Below, one piece after another: positions 27,594 to 36,409 of a stretch of DNA of 64,000 bases. The notes under the pieces were generated by a model. That model was not told the DNA's origin, did not search any database, and saw only the letters and a program-made list of their open reading frames with translations. Numbering within the stretch: the stretch's first letter is position 1; every line of letters starts with the position of its first letter. The position numbers and the translations under genes were made by a program. Origin of the DNA: Sphingomonas turrisvirgatae (lineage in GTDB: Bacteria; Pseudomonadota; Alphaproteobacteria; Sphingomonadales; Sphingomonadaceae); NCBI RefSeq assembly GCF_001721295.1, contig NZ_MDDS01000013.1, positions 225,598 through 289,597 of the forward strand, written 5' to 3'.

Positions 27594-28993
27594 CAGCCGC
27601 CCTGCCTGCCGCCGCCGCCACCGCCGCCCTTGCGCTGCCCGCCGCCCTTGCGCTGGCCGCCGCCGGATTGCTCGCCGGCATATTGCCCGGTGATGACCTC
27701 CATCCCCGCCTTAAGCTCGCCCGAGAGGATTTCGGTCACCTGCCCGTTGGTGTCGCCGGTGGTCACCTCGATTCCGCGCGGCTGGCCGTCCTCCCCCTTC
27801 ACATAGACGGTCTGGCGGGCGCCGCGGCCAAGCGCCGCGGCCTTTTCCGCGCCGCCACGCCGCCTTCCGCCCCGCGGGACGAGCGCGCCGGTGACGCCGC
27901 CGGCCTTTTGCTGGCTGTCGCCGGCGCTGGGGGTGAAGCGCAGCGCGGCATTGGGGACGAGCAGGACGTTCTTCTTTTCCAGCGTCACGATCTCGGCCGT
28001 GGCGGTCATGCCCGGCCGAAGCTGCTGGTCGGGATTGGCGACAGACAGGATCGCGCCATAGGACACGACCTGCCCGGTGGTGCCGGTCGCGCTGGTGGCC
28101 GTGGACGACGCGCTGCTCTGCGCCGACAGGTTGGAGCCGACATCCACGCGCTGGATCACCGCGGGGAAGGTCCGGCCGGGGAAGGCGTCGACGGTGAAAT
28201 TCGCCTTCTGCCCATCCTTCACCTGCCCGACATCAGCTTCGTCGATCGCGACTTGAAGCTCCATCGCGGTCAGATCCTCGGCGATCACGAACAGCGTCGG
28301 CGTGTTGAACGAGGCGGCGACCGTCTGGCCCGGATCGACCTGGCGCGAGAGCACCACGCCGTTGACGGGCGAGCGGATGATAGCGCGGTTGCGCTGAGTG
28401 ACGTTGGAGCGCAGCTGCGCCTGCTGCGCGGTGACCTGTGCCTGGCTGGCCCGGACGGTGGCGACTGCCCGGGCGACGGCGGCACGGGCATTGTCGAGTT
28501 CGGTCTTCGCCGGCACGCGGCCTCCCGACAGCCGGCTCACCTCCTCGAACCGCGACAGCTGCGCGCGCGCTTCAGTGAGCGTCGCCTGATTCTGGGCAAC
28601 CGTCGCCTGCGCGGCGGCGACGCCGGCCTGGCCCTGTGCGATCTGGTCATCGAGAATCTCGGGGTCGATCAGCGCGAGCGGCTGACCGGCGGTGACGCGG
28701 TCATTCACATCGACCAGCACGCGCGTGATCTTGCCTGAGAGTTCCGAGCCGACCTGTACCTGATTGGTCGGTGCGAGCTTGCCCGTCGCCGAGACGGAGA
28801 CGGTGAGCGCGCCCCGCTCCACCGGCCGAGTCGCATAACCGGCCTGTTCGCTGCTGCCGAGGAACTTCCAGGCCGTGAGGATCAGGACGAGGACCAGCAG
28901 CGCCACCGCAATCCACTTGGCATAGCGTTTCCAGACCGGCGTGACCTTGCCGCCGAGGAATTCGTCGACATTGGGCGTGGTGGGTTCGGCCAT
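27593..28993 (-). CDS. MacA-like periplasmic adaptor with Gly/Arg/Lys-rich C-terminus
   Basis: A 466-residue membrane fusion protein: N-terminal transmembrane anchor (residues 25-45), a lipoyl/beta-barrel region (VGSELSGKITRVLVDVND near residue 80), a long alpha-helical hairpin and the macrolide-specific adaptor C-terminal domain. It should bridge the inner membrane ABC transporter and the outer membrane channel. The last 25 residues are almost wholly Gly, Gln, Arg and Lys (GGGQRKG repeated), an unusual tail for the family. The Met opening MAEPTTP uses the ATG that overlaps the channel gene's stop. Confidence 0.92.
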   Translation of the reverse strand: MAEPTTPNVDEFLGGKVTPVWKRYAKWIAVALLVLVLILTAWKFLGSSEQAGYATRPVERGALTVSVSATGKLAPTNQVQVGSELSGKITRVLVDVNDRVTAGQPLALIDPEILDDQIAQGQAGVAAAQATVAQNQATLTEARAQLSRFEEVSRLSGGRVPAKTELDNARAAVARAVATVRASQAQVTAQQAQLRSNVTQRNRAIIRSPVNGVVLSRQVDPGQTVAASFNTPTLFVIAEDLTAMELQVAIDEADVGQVKDGQKANFTVDAFPGRTFPAVIQRVDVGSNLSAQSSASSTATSATGTTGQVVSYGAILSVANPDQQLRPGMTATAEIVTLEKKNVLLVPNAALRFTPSAGDSQQKAGGVTGALVPRGGRRRGGAEKAAALGRGARQTVYVKGEDGQPRGIEVTTGDTNGQVTEILSGELKAGMEVITGQYAGEQSGGGQRKGGGQRKGGGGGGGRQGG

Positions 28994-30471
28994 CAGTTCG
29001 CTTCCATGGCGGGTGTGGTGGGCAGGTCGGCGGGCGCGGGCACGCGGGTCGCGTCCCAGCCGCCGCCGAGCGCGAGGTAGAGCTGGATCAGCGCGGACGA
29101 TCGATCCGCGCGCGCCTGGACCAGCCCGTTGCGGGCCGAGATCAGCGAGGCTTCGGCCTGGCTCAAGGTCAGGAAATCGGCGAGCCCGGCGCGGTATGAA
29201 CTGCGCGAGAGGATCGCGCTGTTTCGCGCCGCATCGAGCGCGATGGCGAACTCACGCTCGCGCGCCTGCGCCGCCTGGAGCGCAACGACGGCGTTCTCGA
29301 CCTCTTCGAGCGCGATCAGCACGGTCTGTTTGTAGGCAAGGAAGGCGCCGTCCGCCGCCGCCTGCGACGCGCGCACCTGCGACCGGGTGCGGCCGGCGTC
29401 GAAGATCGTCTGCGCGATGCTGGCGAACAGGCGCCCGGTGATGACGTCGAAGACGCTGCCGAGGTTCGACGCGCCGCCATCGATGCTGCCGCCCAGCGAC
29501 AGCTGCGGATAAAGCTGCGCCTCCGCCACCCCGATCCGCGCGACGGCGGCGGCGAGGCCGCGCTCCGCGCTGCGGATATCGGGCCGCTGGCGCAGCGTAT
29601 CGGCGGGGATGCCGACCGCAACGCTGGCCGGCCCCTGCGGGATCGGTCGGGTGGCCGCCATCTCGCCCTTCAGCGCGCCGGGCGCCTGGCCGGTGAGCAC
29701 GGCGAGGCGCGAAACCGCGCTGTTGTAATTCGCCTCGATCGACGGGATCGATGCGGCGGTCTGCGCCCGGCTGGCACGGGCCTGTTCCTGGTCGAGCGAG
29801 GAGACGAGCCCGGCCTGGACGCGGAAGCCGGCGATTTCGAGATTGTCGTCCTGTATCGCCAGGCTCTCACGCGCATTGACGAGTTGCGCCTGCGCGGCGC
29901 GGGCGAGGATATAGTTGCGTGCGATCTCGCCCTGAACCGAGACGAGCACGGCGGCATAGTCATAGCCCGACGCCTCGAGCTCGGCACGCCCGGCCTGCAC
30001 GCCGCGCCGGATCCCGCCGAACAGATCGGCCTGATAGTTGACGTCGCCGCCCAACGAGAAGCTGGTGTTGCCGCCCTGCGAGAAGCTGGTGACGGTGCCG
30101 TCGGGCAAGGTGACCTGCGTGCTCTGCCCGCGGAGCGGCTCGCTGCGCGATGCGCTGCCGCCCGCGCTGATCGAGGGAAAGAGGGATGCGCGCTGCTGGA
30201 CCAGTGCTTCACGCGCCTGGCGAAGCCGCGTGACGGCCAGCGCCACGTCGAGATTCTGGCTCGCGGCCTGTTCGACCAGGCGAGCGAGCAAGGGATCGTC
30301 GAAGGTCGTCCACCAGCGCTGCAGATCCGCCTGCGCGGTTTGTTGCGCGGCGACCGAATAGGTCTGTGGCACGCCAAGCTGGGCCGCGCTGTTCGGCCGA
30401 TATTCGGGCCCGACTGTGCAGCCGGCGAGCGGCACGGCGATGAGCGCCAGGATTGCAATCGGACGGTTCAT
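28993..30471 (-). CDS. NodT-family outer membrane efflux lipoprotein
   Basis: A 492-residue TolC-like channel of the NodT family. A lipoprotein signal (lipobox VPLAGC) is followed by GPEYRPN and by two outer-membrane-efflux-protein repeats. Characteristic PDIRSAERGLAAAVARIGVAEAQLYP is seen. The start chosen is the second of two consecutive ATG codons (30474/30471); a longer frame upstream lacks signal features. It is the first gene of the operon channel-adaptor-ATPase-permease, all overlapping, giving a complete tripartite efflux pump with one promoter before 30475. Confidence 0.92.
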   Translation of the reverse strand: MNRPIAILALIAVPLAGCTVGPEYRPNSAAQLGVPQTYSVAAQQTAQADLQRWWTTFDDPLLARLVEQAASQNLDVALAVTRLRQAREALVQQRASLFPSISAGGSASRSEPLRGQSTQVTLPDGTVTSFSQGGNTSFSLGGDVNYQADLFGGIRRGVQAGRAELEASGYDYAAVLVSVQGEIARNYILARAAQAQLVNARESLAIQDDNLEIAGFRVQAGLVSSLDQEQARASRAQTAASIPSIEANYNSAVSRLAVLTGQAPGALKGEMAATRPIPQGPASVAVGIPADTLRQRPDIRSAERGLAAAVARIGVAEAQLYPQLSLGGSIDGGASNLGSVFDVITGRLFASIAQTIFDAGRTRSQVRASQAAADGAFLAYKQTVLIALEEVENAVVALQAAQAREREFAIALDAARNSAILSRSSYRAGLADFLTLSQAEASLISARNGLVQARADRSSALIQLYLALGGGWDATRVPAPADLPTTPAMEAN

Positions 30472-30592
30472 CATCCCCCTTCGAATGGGCCAGTCGCCCG
30501 CGCGGCGTCCATCGAAACAATGTCGCAAATTGTCGCGCCGGGTCGAAACGCACACGAAACGGGTGAGTTGCATGGAGCATGAGCCCATACGG

Positions 30593-30627
30593 AAAAACCC
30601 CAGCCTCATGGGTGGAGGCTGGGGTTT
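30593..30627 (-). terminator. Rho-independent terminator of the siderophore receptor gene
   Basis: A perfect 13-bp stem (AAACCCCAGCCTC with GAGGCTGGGGTTT, seven-base loop) followed on the minus strand by a run of T. It lies 25 bases after the receptor stop codon and separates it from the divergently placed efflux operon promoter. Confidence 0.9.
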
Positions 30628-30651
30628 CGACCTGGCATCGGGGACAGGGAA

Positions 30652-32757
30652 TCAGAAGCGGAAGCCGACGCTCGCCATGACGTTGCGCGGGGCAGCCATG
30701 AAGCAGTCGCCGCGCGCGAGGCACGAGGCGAAGGCCTGTTCATTCAGCAGGTTCGTCGCATTGATCGCGAAGCGCCACTTGTCCCAGGTGAGTTCGGCCA
30801 GCGCATCGATCGTGGTGCGCGCGGGCGTGACGATGGTGTAGAGCGTGCCCGGTGCAATCGTCGGGTTGCGGCCATAGGGATCGAGCGGGCCGGTCGACTT
30901 GCTTTCGCCGCTATAGACCACGCCCGCGCCGAGCCGAAGCTGAGCGCCGCCGACATTGCCGAACGTCTTGGTCGACCAGGCCGAGGCGGTGTGGCGCGGC
31001 ATATAGTCGAGGCTGGTATTCACCTCGGACTCAAGTTCGCTGTAGCCGTAGTTGAGCAGCAGCTCGAACTCGCCGGGCAGCGTGTGGCTCGCCTCGAACT
31101 CGACGCCCCTGGTCGTGAGCTCGCCCCACTGGGTCGTGACATTGTTGGCGAGGTAGAGGACGCGGTTGCGTTCCTTGATGTGGAAGCCGGTGAGCGTGAC
31201 CAGCGTTGCCGGGCTGGGCTGCCACTTGACGCCGGCCTCGTACTGCGTGCCGGTCTGCGGAATGAACGGCGTGGTCGGCACGCCGCCCGGGCCCGTCAGC
31301 CGACCGGCGATCGGCAGGAAGCTCTCGGTATAGCTGAAGAAGGGCGAGAAGCCGGCGCCGACCTCGCCGATGATGCCCGCGCGGAAGGTGGTGGCGTTGT
31401 CCTCCTGCCCCGACGAGTTCGTCACATGGTCGCGGCGTGCGCCGACGATGATCGAGACCCGGTCGAACAGGCGGACCTGATCCTGGACATAGACGCCGAG
31501 CTGCTTTTGCGAATCATAGGCGAACGGACCGGCCGGTTGGGGCGTCGCCAGCGCAGCGTAATCGATGTCGTAGAGATCGACCACTTCGAGGCCGGGCGCG
31601 GCGTAGCGCTTGCCGACCTTGTTCCAGCTATAGTCCAGACCGACGAGCAGCGTGTGTTCGATATTGGCGCCGGTGTTGAACTTGAACTCGACATTGTTGT
31701 CGGTCGAGAAGACGTTCATCCGCGCGTCGCTTGCATCCGAATACAGCCCGATGGTGCGCCCGTTGGTGCCGTAGACCGCGAACGGATTGACCGGATCGGT
31801 GTAGCTGTCGGCATAGTGCGTGAAATATTGAAGATCGCTGTCGATGTAGCGCGCCTTGAGGCTCAACCGCACCTTGTCCGAAAAGCGATGGACGATCGAT
31901 CCGCCGCCCTGCAGCGAGCGGCCGTCATAGCGGTCCCATCCCGCCTTGCCGACGAAGGTATAGGGGTCGAGCTGAAGCGCCGGGTCCACGGGATTGGGGC
32001 GGAAGGTGCCGGCGATCGGCAGGAATTGCGAGGTCGAGCCGGTGTCGTCCTCCTGATACAGGCCGGTCAGGATCACGTCGGTGGCGGGCGTCGGCTGCCA
32101 GCGGATCGACGGCGCGAACATCACGCGGTCGTCGGGCACATGATCGACATAGGTGTCGGCGTCGCGCACGCGGGCGACAGCACGGATCGCGAGGTTACCG
32201 GTGAGCGCGAGATTGACGTCGCCCAGCGCTTCCTTGCGGTCATAGCTGCCATAGACGAGGTTCAGTTCGCCGCGCGTCTCGAAATCGGGCGTCTTGGAGA
32301 CGAGGTTCACGAGGCCACCGATCGAACCCTGGCCGAACAGGACCGAGGCCGGGCCGCGCACGATCTCGACCCGCGAGAAGTTATACGGGTCCGAGGTGAT
32401 GCTGGCATAATAGGAGAAGATGTCGCGCATGCCGTCGCGGAACTGAAGCGCGTTGATGCCACGCACGTTGAACCCGTCGACGCGCGTATCGCGGCCATAG
32501 GGATTGGCGAGCACGCCGGCGGCGTATTTGACCGTGTCGCTGATGTTGATCGCGCCCTGCGACAGATAGGTGTCGGCCGAAATGATCGTCAGCGGCTGGG
32601 GCAGTTCGATCAGCGGCGTTTCGGTCTTGGTGCCCGCGTTCGCGCCGGTGACGACGATTTCGTCTTCCTGCCCGGCTATTGGCGCCGGTTCCTCGGCGCG
32701 TGCCGCCTGGCTCAGCAGCACGCCGGCGATTCCTGCGGCAACGATCAACTTGCTCAT
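30652..32757 (-). CDS. TonB-dependent siderophore receptor
   Basis: A 701-residue outer membrane receptor. A signal peptide (about 21 residues ending AARA) precedes a TonB-box-like DEIVVTG, then the plug (about residues 45-160, with the siderophore-receptor-type VDGFNVRGINALQFRDGM and VEIVRGPASVLFGQGSIGG) and the beta-barrel ending in the aromatic VGFRF. It should take up ferric siderophore; the ligand cannot be told. The ATG at 32757 gives a good signal peptide, with AAAGGGTGGG upstream. It is divergent from a DUF3649-PepSY-DUF3325 operon, with a Fur-like palindrome between them. Confidence 0.93.
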   Translation of the reverse strand: MSKLIVAAGIAGVLLSQAARAEEPAPIAGQEDEIVVTGANAGTKTETPLIELPQPLTIISADTYLSQGAINISDTVKYAAGVLANPYGRDTRVDGFNVRGINALQFRDGMRDIFSYYASITSDPYNFSRVEIVRGPASVLFGQGSIGGLVNLVSKTPDFETRGELNLVYGSYDRKEALGDVNLALTGNLAIRAVARVRDADTYVDHVPDDRVMFAPSIRWQPTPATDVILTGLYQEDDTGSTSQFLPIAGTFRPNPVDPALQLDPYTFVGKAGWDRYDGRSLQGGGSIVHRFSDKVRLSLKARYIDSDLQYFTHYADSYTDPVNPFAVYGTNGRTIGLYSDASDARMNVFSTDNNVEFKFNTGANIEHTLLVGLDYSWNKVGKRYAAPGLEVVDLYDIDYAALATPQPAGPFAYDSQKQLGVYVQDQVRLFDRVSIIVGARRDHVTNSSGQEDNATTFRAGIIGEVGAGFSPFFSYTESFLPIAGRLTGPGGVPTTPFIPQTGTQYEAGVKWQPSPATLVTLTGFHIKERNRVLYLANNVTTQWGELTTRGVEFEASHTLPGEFELLLNYGYSELESEVNTSLDYMPRHTASAWSTKTFGNVGGAQLRLGAGVVYSGESKSTGPLDPYGRNPTIAPGTLYTIVTPARTTIDALAELTWDKWRFAINATNLLNEQAFASCLARGDCFMAAPRNVMASVGFRF

Positions 32758-32807
32758 ACCCACCCTTTTGCGTTCTTCAGTCTCAGTCGCAGCGCCTCCT
32801 AACTTTT

Positions 32808-32828
32808 TGCGAGCAATTATCAATAGCA
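32808..32828. promoter_or_regulatory. Candidate Fur box between siderophore receptor and PepSY operon
   Basis: The 21 bases starting TGCGAGCAATTATC and ending TAGCA match about 15 positions of an alphaproteobacterial Fur-like palindrome of the TGCGAATCATTCTCATTCGCA sort, with TGC/GCA ends and an ATTAT core. It lies in the 102-base space between two divergent iron-uptake transcription units, where a ferric uptake repressor would be expected. No binding has been shown. Confidence 0.45.
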
Positions 32829-32859
32829 TTTCTGCTTGCCTTGCTCGGGCGGGGTTTTT

Positions 32860-33183
32860 ATGCCTGAAGCCATCCAAGCCGCTGCGCTGCCTCGCACCCG
32901 CCGCTGGGCGCGCGTCCTGCTTGCCGGGCCCGGCGCGATCGTGGTGACGCTGGCGCTGCTGGCGGGGATGCCGCTGTGGCTGCCGGGCGGCGCGGCGGGG
33001 ATCGACAACCTTGCCGTTCCGCTGGTGCTGGCGCCGCTGATCTGGGCGGCGCTGTTCTTTCATGCGTGCCTCGACCGCAATCTGGCGCGCGTCGCGCTGG
33101 TCGCAGGCGCGCTGTTCGTGGTGCATGGCGCGCTGGTCGCATCGCGGTTGACGGCGACGCCGGCGGTGGAGGCAGCGAAATGA
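32860..33183 (+). CDS. DUF3649-like small membrane protein of the iron-uptake operon
   Basis: A 107-residue membrane protein with about three hydrophobic helices after a basic N-terminus. Position and pattern fit the DUF3649 protein that commonly precedes a PepSY protein in siderophore-uptake loci; this domain call is tentative. The ATG at 32860 was chosen although an upstream in-frame ATG at 32836 exists, because the extra residues would overlap the Fur-like site region. Its stop overlaps the start of the PepSY gene (ATGA). Confidence 0.7.
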   Translation: MPEAIQAAALPRTRRWARVLLAGPGAIVVTLALLAGMPLWLPGGAAGIDNLAVPLVLAPLIWAALFFHACLDRNLARVALVAGALFVVHGALVASRLTATPAVEAAK

Positions 33184-34772
33184 TCCATCTGAAGAAGGAC
33201 GAGACCAAGGCGATGGTCGCGGTGCACGGCTGGTCCGGCATCCTGCTCGGCCTGCTGCTGTATGCCGTGGTCCTGACCGGCACAGCCGCCGTCTTCGCGC
33301 ACGAGATCGGTGCCTGGTCGGCCGGGCATGTCGCCACCCGATCGGTGTTCGAAAAGCCGGTCGACGCGACGATCCGGCGGCTCGCGGCGCAGACGCCCGC
33401 GGCCTATCACGACGACGTGAACCTGTGGGAGACGGGCGATCACGGCCTTGGCGTGTTCTTTCACCGTCACGAAACCGGTGCCGAGGGCGTGCCGACCGAG
33501 GCAGGCTATTTCTATCAACTGGACCATGACGGACGCGTGCTGAACACGACCAAGGGCACGATCGACGACCTGTTCGGCCCGCGCAACGACGATGCGCTCG
33601 CGACCTTCCTGGTCGACACGCATGTGCGGCTGCATGTGCCCAATCCCTGGGGCCTGCTGCTGACCGGGATCCTCGGCCTTGCCATGCTGGTTGCGGCGAT
33701 TTCGGGCGTGCTGATCCACCGCCATCTGTTCAAGGACATCTTCACGCTGCGTCGCCGCGCCAGTTCGGTGCTGGTCAATCGCGACAAGCATAGCGTGGCG
33801 GGCACGTGGAGCCTGCCCTTTGCCTTCGTGCTGGCGTTCACTGGCAGCTTCTTCTCCTTCTATGGCACGATCGGCGTGCCGGTCGTCGCGATGGCGGCGT
33901 TCGGCGGCGACGTGGAGGCTTTGAGCGAAGCCGTGTACGGCACGCCGGGCACGCCCGACCCCCGCCCCGTCCCGGTCGGCAACATCGACCGCATCACCGG
34001 CGATGCGATCGCCCGCGCCGGCGGCGTGCCGACCTTCATCGCGATCGAGAAGTTCGGCCGCGCGGATTCGGTCGTCACCAGCTATCACGACCCGAAGGCC
34101 GGCGATGTCGAACCGGTCGCGCTGCTCTATAGCGGCGCAAGCGCGCAGTTCGTGCGCGAGAAGGCGGTGGTCGGCGCGCAGCCGTCCACCGGCGGCACGC
34201 TGGTCGGCATCATGGGGCCGCTGCATTTCGGCAATTTCGCGGGCATGTTGTCCAAGGCGATCTGGTTCGGGCTGGGCTTTGCCATGTGCTATGTCACCTA
34301 TACCGGCATGCGGCTGTGGGTGGTGAAGCGGCGAGGCGAGGCACGCTCGCTTGCCTGGCTCGAGCGGACGCTGAGCGTGGTGGGCTTTGGCCTGCCGCTG
34401 GGCCTGGCGGTCGCCGCGGCTGCCTTTCTGGTCACGATGCCGCTCGGTACCGCGGTGTACTGGACGACCGCCGCGTTCCTGATCGCGTCGGCGCTGGCAA
34501 TCCTGGCCGGCGCGCTGGCGCCGAGCAACGCGGCGCTGACGAAGCTGCTCAAGGGCGCGACGGGCGTGACCATGCTGGCTTTGCCACTGCTGCGCCTGTT
34601 CGTCGCCGGTGGGCCTGGCTGGGGCGAGACGGTAGCGGCCGGTCAACCGGTCATCGCCGCGCTTGACCTTGCCTTCGCCATCGCGGGCCTGTGGCTGGTG
34701 CGCCAGAGCTGGCTGACGGCGCGTAGCGCCGAACCGCTTGCCGCGCCGGCGCTGCAAGCCGCCCGGACATGA
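33180..34772 (+). CDS. PepSY-associated TM-helix protein (siderophore-iron reductase-like)
   Basis: A 530-residue inner membrane protein of the PepSY_TM family. It has an N-terminal helix with the conserved VHGWSGILLGLLLYAVVLTG, a PepSY-containing periplasmic segment, a second helix with HRHLFKDIFTLRRRAS, and further helices near residues 205-230 and 340-500. Members reduce ferric siderophores in the periplasm or anchor such a function, and are typically encoded next to TonB siderophore receptors, as here. Overlaps with both neighbours of four bases indicate one operon. Confidence 0.9.
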   Translation: MIHLKKDETKAMVAVHGWSGILLGLLLYAVVLTGTAAVFAHEIGAWSAGHVATRSVFEKPVDATIRRLAAQTPAAYHDDVNLWETGDHGLGVFFHRHETGAEGVPTEAGYFYQLDHDGRVLNTTKGTIDDLFGPRNDDALATFLVDTHVRLHVPNPWGLLLTGILGLAMLVAAISGVLIHRHLFKDIFTLRRRASSVLVNRDKHSVAGTWSLPFAFVLAFTGSFFSFYGTIGVPVVAMAAFGGDVEALSEAVYGTPGTPDPRPVPVGNIDRITGDAIARAGGVPTFIAIEKFGRADSVVTSYHDPKAGDVEPVALLYSGASAQFVREKAVVGAQPSTGGTLVGIMGPLHFGNFAGMLSKAIWFGLGFAMCYVTYTGMRLWVVKRRGEARSLAWLERTLSVVGFGLPLGLAVAAAAFLVTMPLGTAVYWTTAAFLIASALAILAGALAPSNAALTKLLKGATGVTMLALPLLRLFVAGGPGWGETVAAGQPVIAALDLAFAIAGLWLVRQSWLTARSAEPLAAPALQAART

Positions 34773-35047
34773 GCATGATCGCGCTCGCGCTGGTCGCCTT
34801 GATGCTCTCTGCAATCCCGCTCGCCCTGCTGTGCATCGGCGATCCCAAGCGTCGGCGCGCTGTCGGCGTGACGGAGGGAACCCCCACCGCCACGCGCCGG
34901 CTGCTTGCCGCCGCGGCGTGCGCGCCGGGGATCGGCTGCGCGCTGCTGGGCGATGCAGCGGCGCTGATGATGTGGCTGGGCGGGTGCGCCCTGATTGGCT
35001 GGGCTGCGGCGGCGGTTTCGGCGCATCGCGCAAGGCCGGTGCAGTAA
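34769..35047 (+). CDS. DUF3325-like small membrane protein
   Basis: A 92-residue protein with three hydrophobic stretches and a basic loop (CIGDPKRRRAV). It fits the DUF3325 protein normally encoded last in DUF3649-PepSY-DUF3325 operons; the assignment rests mainly on position and pattern. Its start overlaps the PepSY gene stop (ATGA). The C-terminal HRARPVQ is cytoplasmic if the N-terminus is outside. Confidence 0.7.
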   Translation: MSMIALALVALMLSAIPLALLCIGDPKRRRAVGVTEGTPTATRRLLAAAACAPGIGCALLGDAAALMMWLGGCALIGWAAAAVSAHRARPVQ

Positions 35048-35131
35048 GCGCATTCGCCGGACCGAAAGATGCTGGGCAGACGCGGCGGGCAGCGGCTAAG
35101 CCGCAGGCCTTTATCGACCGGGACGAACGAG

Positions 35132-36409
35132 ATGGATATCGCGCCACTGTGGGACGATCGCGCCGCGCGCACCTTGCTGCGGGCCATGTTCGATGCCGCG
35201 GTCGGGGCTGCGGACCCGCTGACCGTGCTGGCCGATCACCTGCCCGACAAGCCCAAGGGGCGTTGCGTCGTTGTGGGCGCTGGCAAGGCATCGGCGACGA
35301 TGGCGCTGGCGGTCGAGCGCGCATGGCCCGATGTGCAACTGAGCGGCGCGGTCGTCGTCCCCTATGGCCATGGCTGCGCCACATCGCGCATCGCGGTGCG
35401 CGAGGCGGCGCATCCAGTTCCCGACGCCAATAGCGAAGCGGCAGCGCGCGAGATGCTGGGCCTGGTCGCGGGCCTTGGCGCCGACGATCTCGTGCTGGCG
35501 CTGATCTCGGGGGGCGGATCGTCGGTAATGGCGCTGCCCGCCGTCGGGATCACGCTGGCCGAGAAGCAGGCGGTCAACCGCGCGCTGCTCGCCTCGGGGC
35601 TGGACATTCGCACGATGAACGCGGTGCGCCGGCGGCTGTCGGGGATCAAGGGCGGGAAGCTTGCCGCTGCGGCCGGGTCCGCGCGCGTCGTGACCCTGAC
35701 GATCAGCGACATTCCCGGCGACGACGCAGCGGCGATCGCGTCGGGACCGACGCTGCCCGACCCCGATGCCGCCCGCGACCTGTCCGACCTGGCGGCACAG
35801 CTAAAACCACAGGTGAGCGAAGCGGTCCACGCGCTGCTGGTTGCGCCGGTCGTCTCGTCTTCGGTGCAGCCGGTCGCCGACGTGCGGATAATCGCGACGC
35901 CGCAGCGCAGCCTGGAGGCGGCAGCCGCCGTCGCCCGGGCCGCCGGGGTCGCGGTGGAGATGCTGGGCGACGACCTGGAAGGCGAAAGCCGCGAGCTTGC
36001 CGGCGGCATGGCGCGCGCGATCGGCGAAGGGCGCAGCGGCGGACCGCGCGTGCTGCTGTCCGGCGGAGAGACCACGGTTACGCTGACCGGCGCGCGCGGC
36101 GGGCGCGGTGGGCGTAACACCGAATTCGCGCTCGCCCTTGCGCTGGCGATGGATGGCAGGCCGGGCGTATGGTGTATCGCTGCCGACACCGATGGCGAGG
36201 ATGGCGCGAGCGGCGGCGGCGCCGGCGCGATCGTCACGCCCGACACGCTGGCGCGGGCCCATGCAATGGCGATCGATCCACGCCGGAGCCTGGACGATCA
36301 TGACAGCGGCACGCTGTTCGAGGCGCTGGGCGATCTGATCGTCACCGGCCCGACCCGCACCAACGTCAACGATTTTCGCGCGATCCTGGTCGCGGGGAGC
36401 GCGGCCTAG
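35132..36409 (+). CDS. Glycerate 2-kinase (MOFRL/TtuD type)
   Basis: A 425-residue glycerate kinase of the MOFRL family, phosphorylating D-glycerate to 2-phosphoglycerate. Clear are GAGKASATMA near residue 48, the LISGGGSSVMALP motif near residue 125, TISDIPGDDAAAIASGPTLPD and the C-terminal MOFRL domain (LSGGETTVTL, GGRNTEFAL, and IAADTDGEDG). It lies tail to tail with the lacI-type regulator (stops overlap by four bases). Placed beside the xylose genes, it may handle glycolaldehyde-derived glycerate or a side pathway, but this is inference. The ATG at 35132 follows a CGAACGAG spacer; a 21-codon longer frame is open. Confidence 0.9.
   Translation: MDIAPLWDDRAARTLLRAMFDAAVGAADPLTVLADHLPDKPKGRCVVVGAGKASATMALAVERAWPDVQLSGAVVVPYGHGCATSRIAVREAAHPVPDANSEAAAREMLGLVAGLGADDLVLALISGGGSSVMALPAVGITLAEKQAVNRALLASGLDIRTMNAVRRRLSGIKGGKLAAAAGSARVVTLTISDIPGDDAAAIASGPTLPDPDAARDLSDLAAQLKPQVSEAVHALLVAPVVSSSVQPVADVRIIATPQRSLEAAAAVARAAGVAVEMLGDDLEGESRELAGGMARAIGEGRSGGPRVLLSGGETTVTLTGARGGRGGRNTEFALALALAMDGRPGVWCIAADTDGEDGASGGGAGAIVTPDTLARAHAMAIDPRRSLDDHDSGTLFEALGDLIVTGPTRTNVNDFRAILVAGSAA

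Noticed and set aside
30991..32802. Long plus-strand frame opposite the siderophore receptor
   Set aside because: Shadow of the receptor coding strand; no homology pattern.
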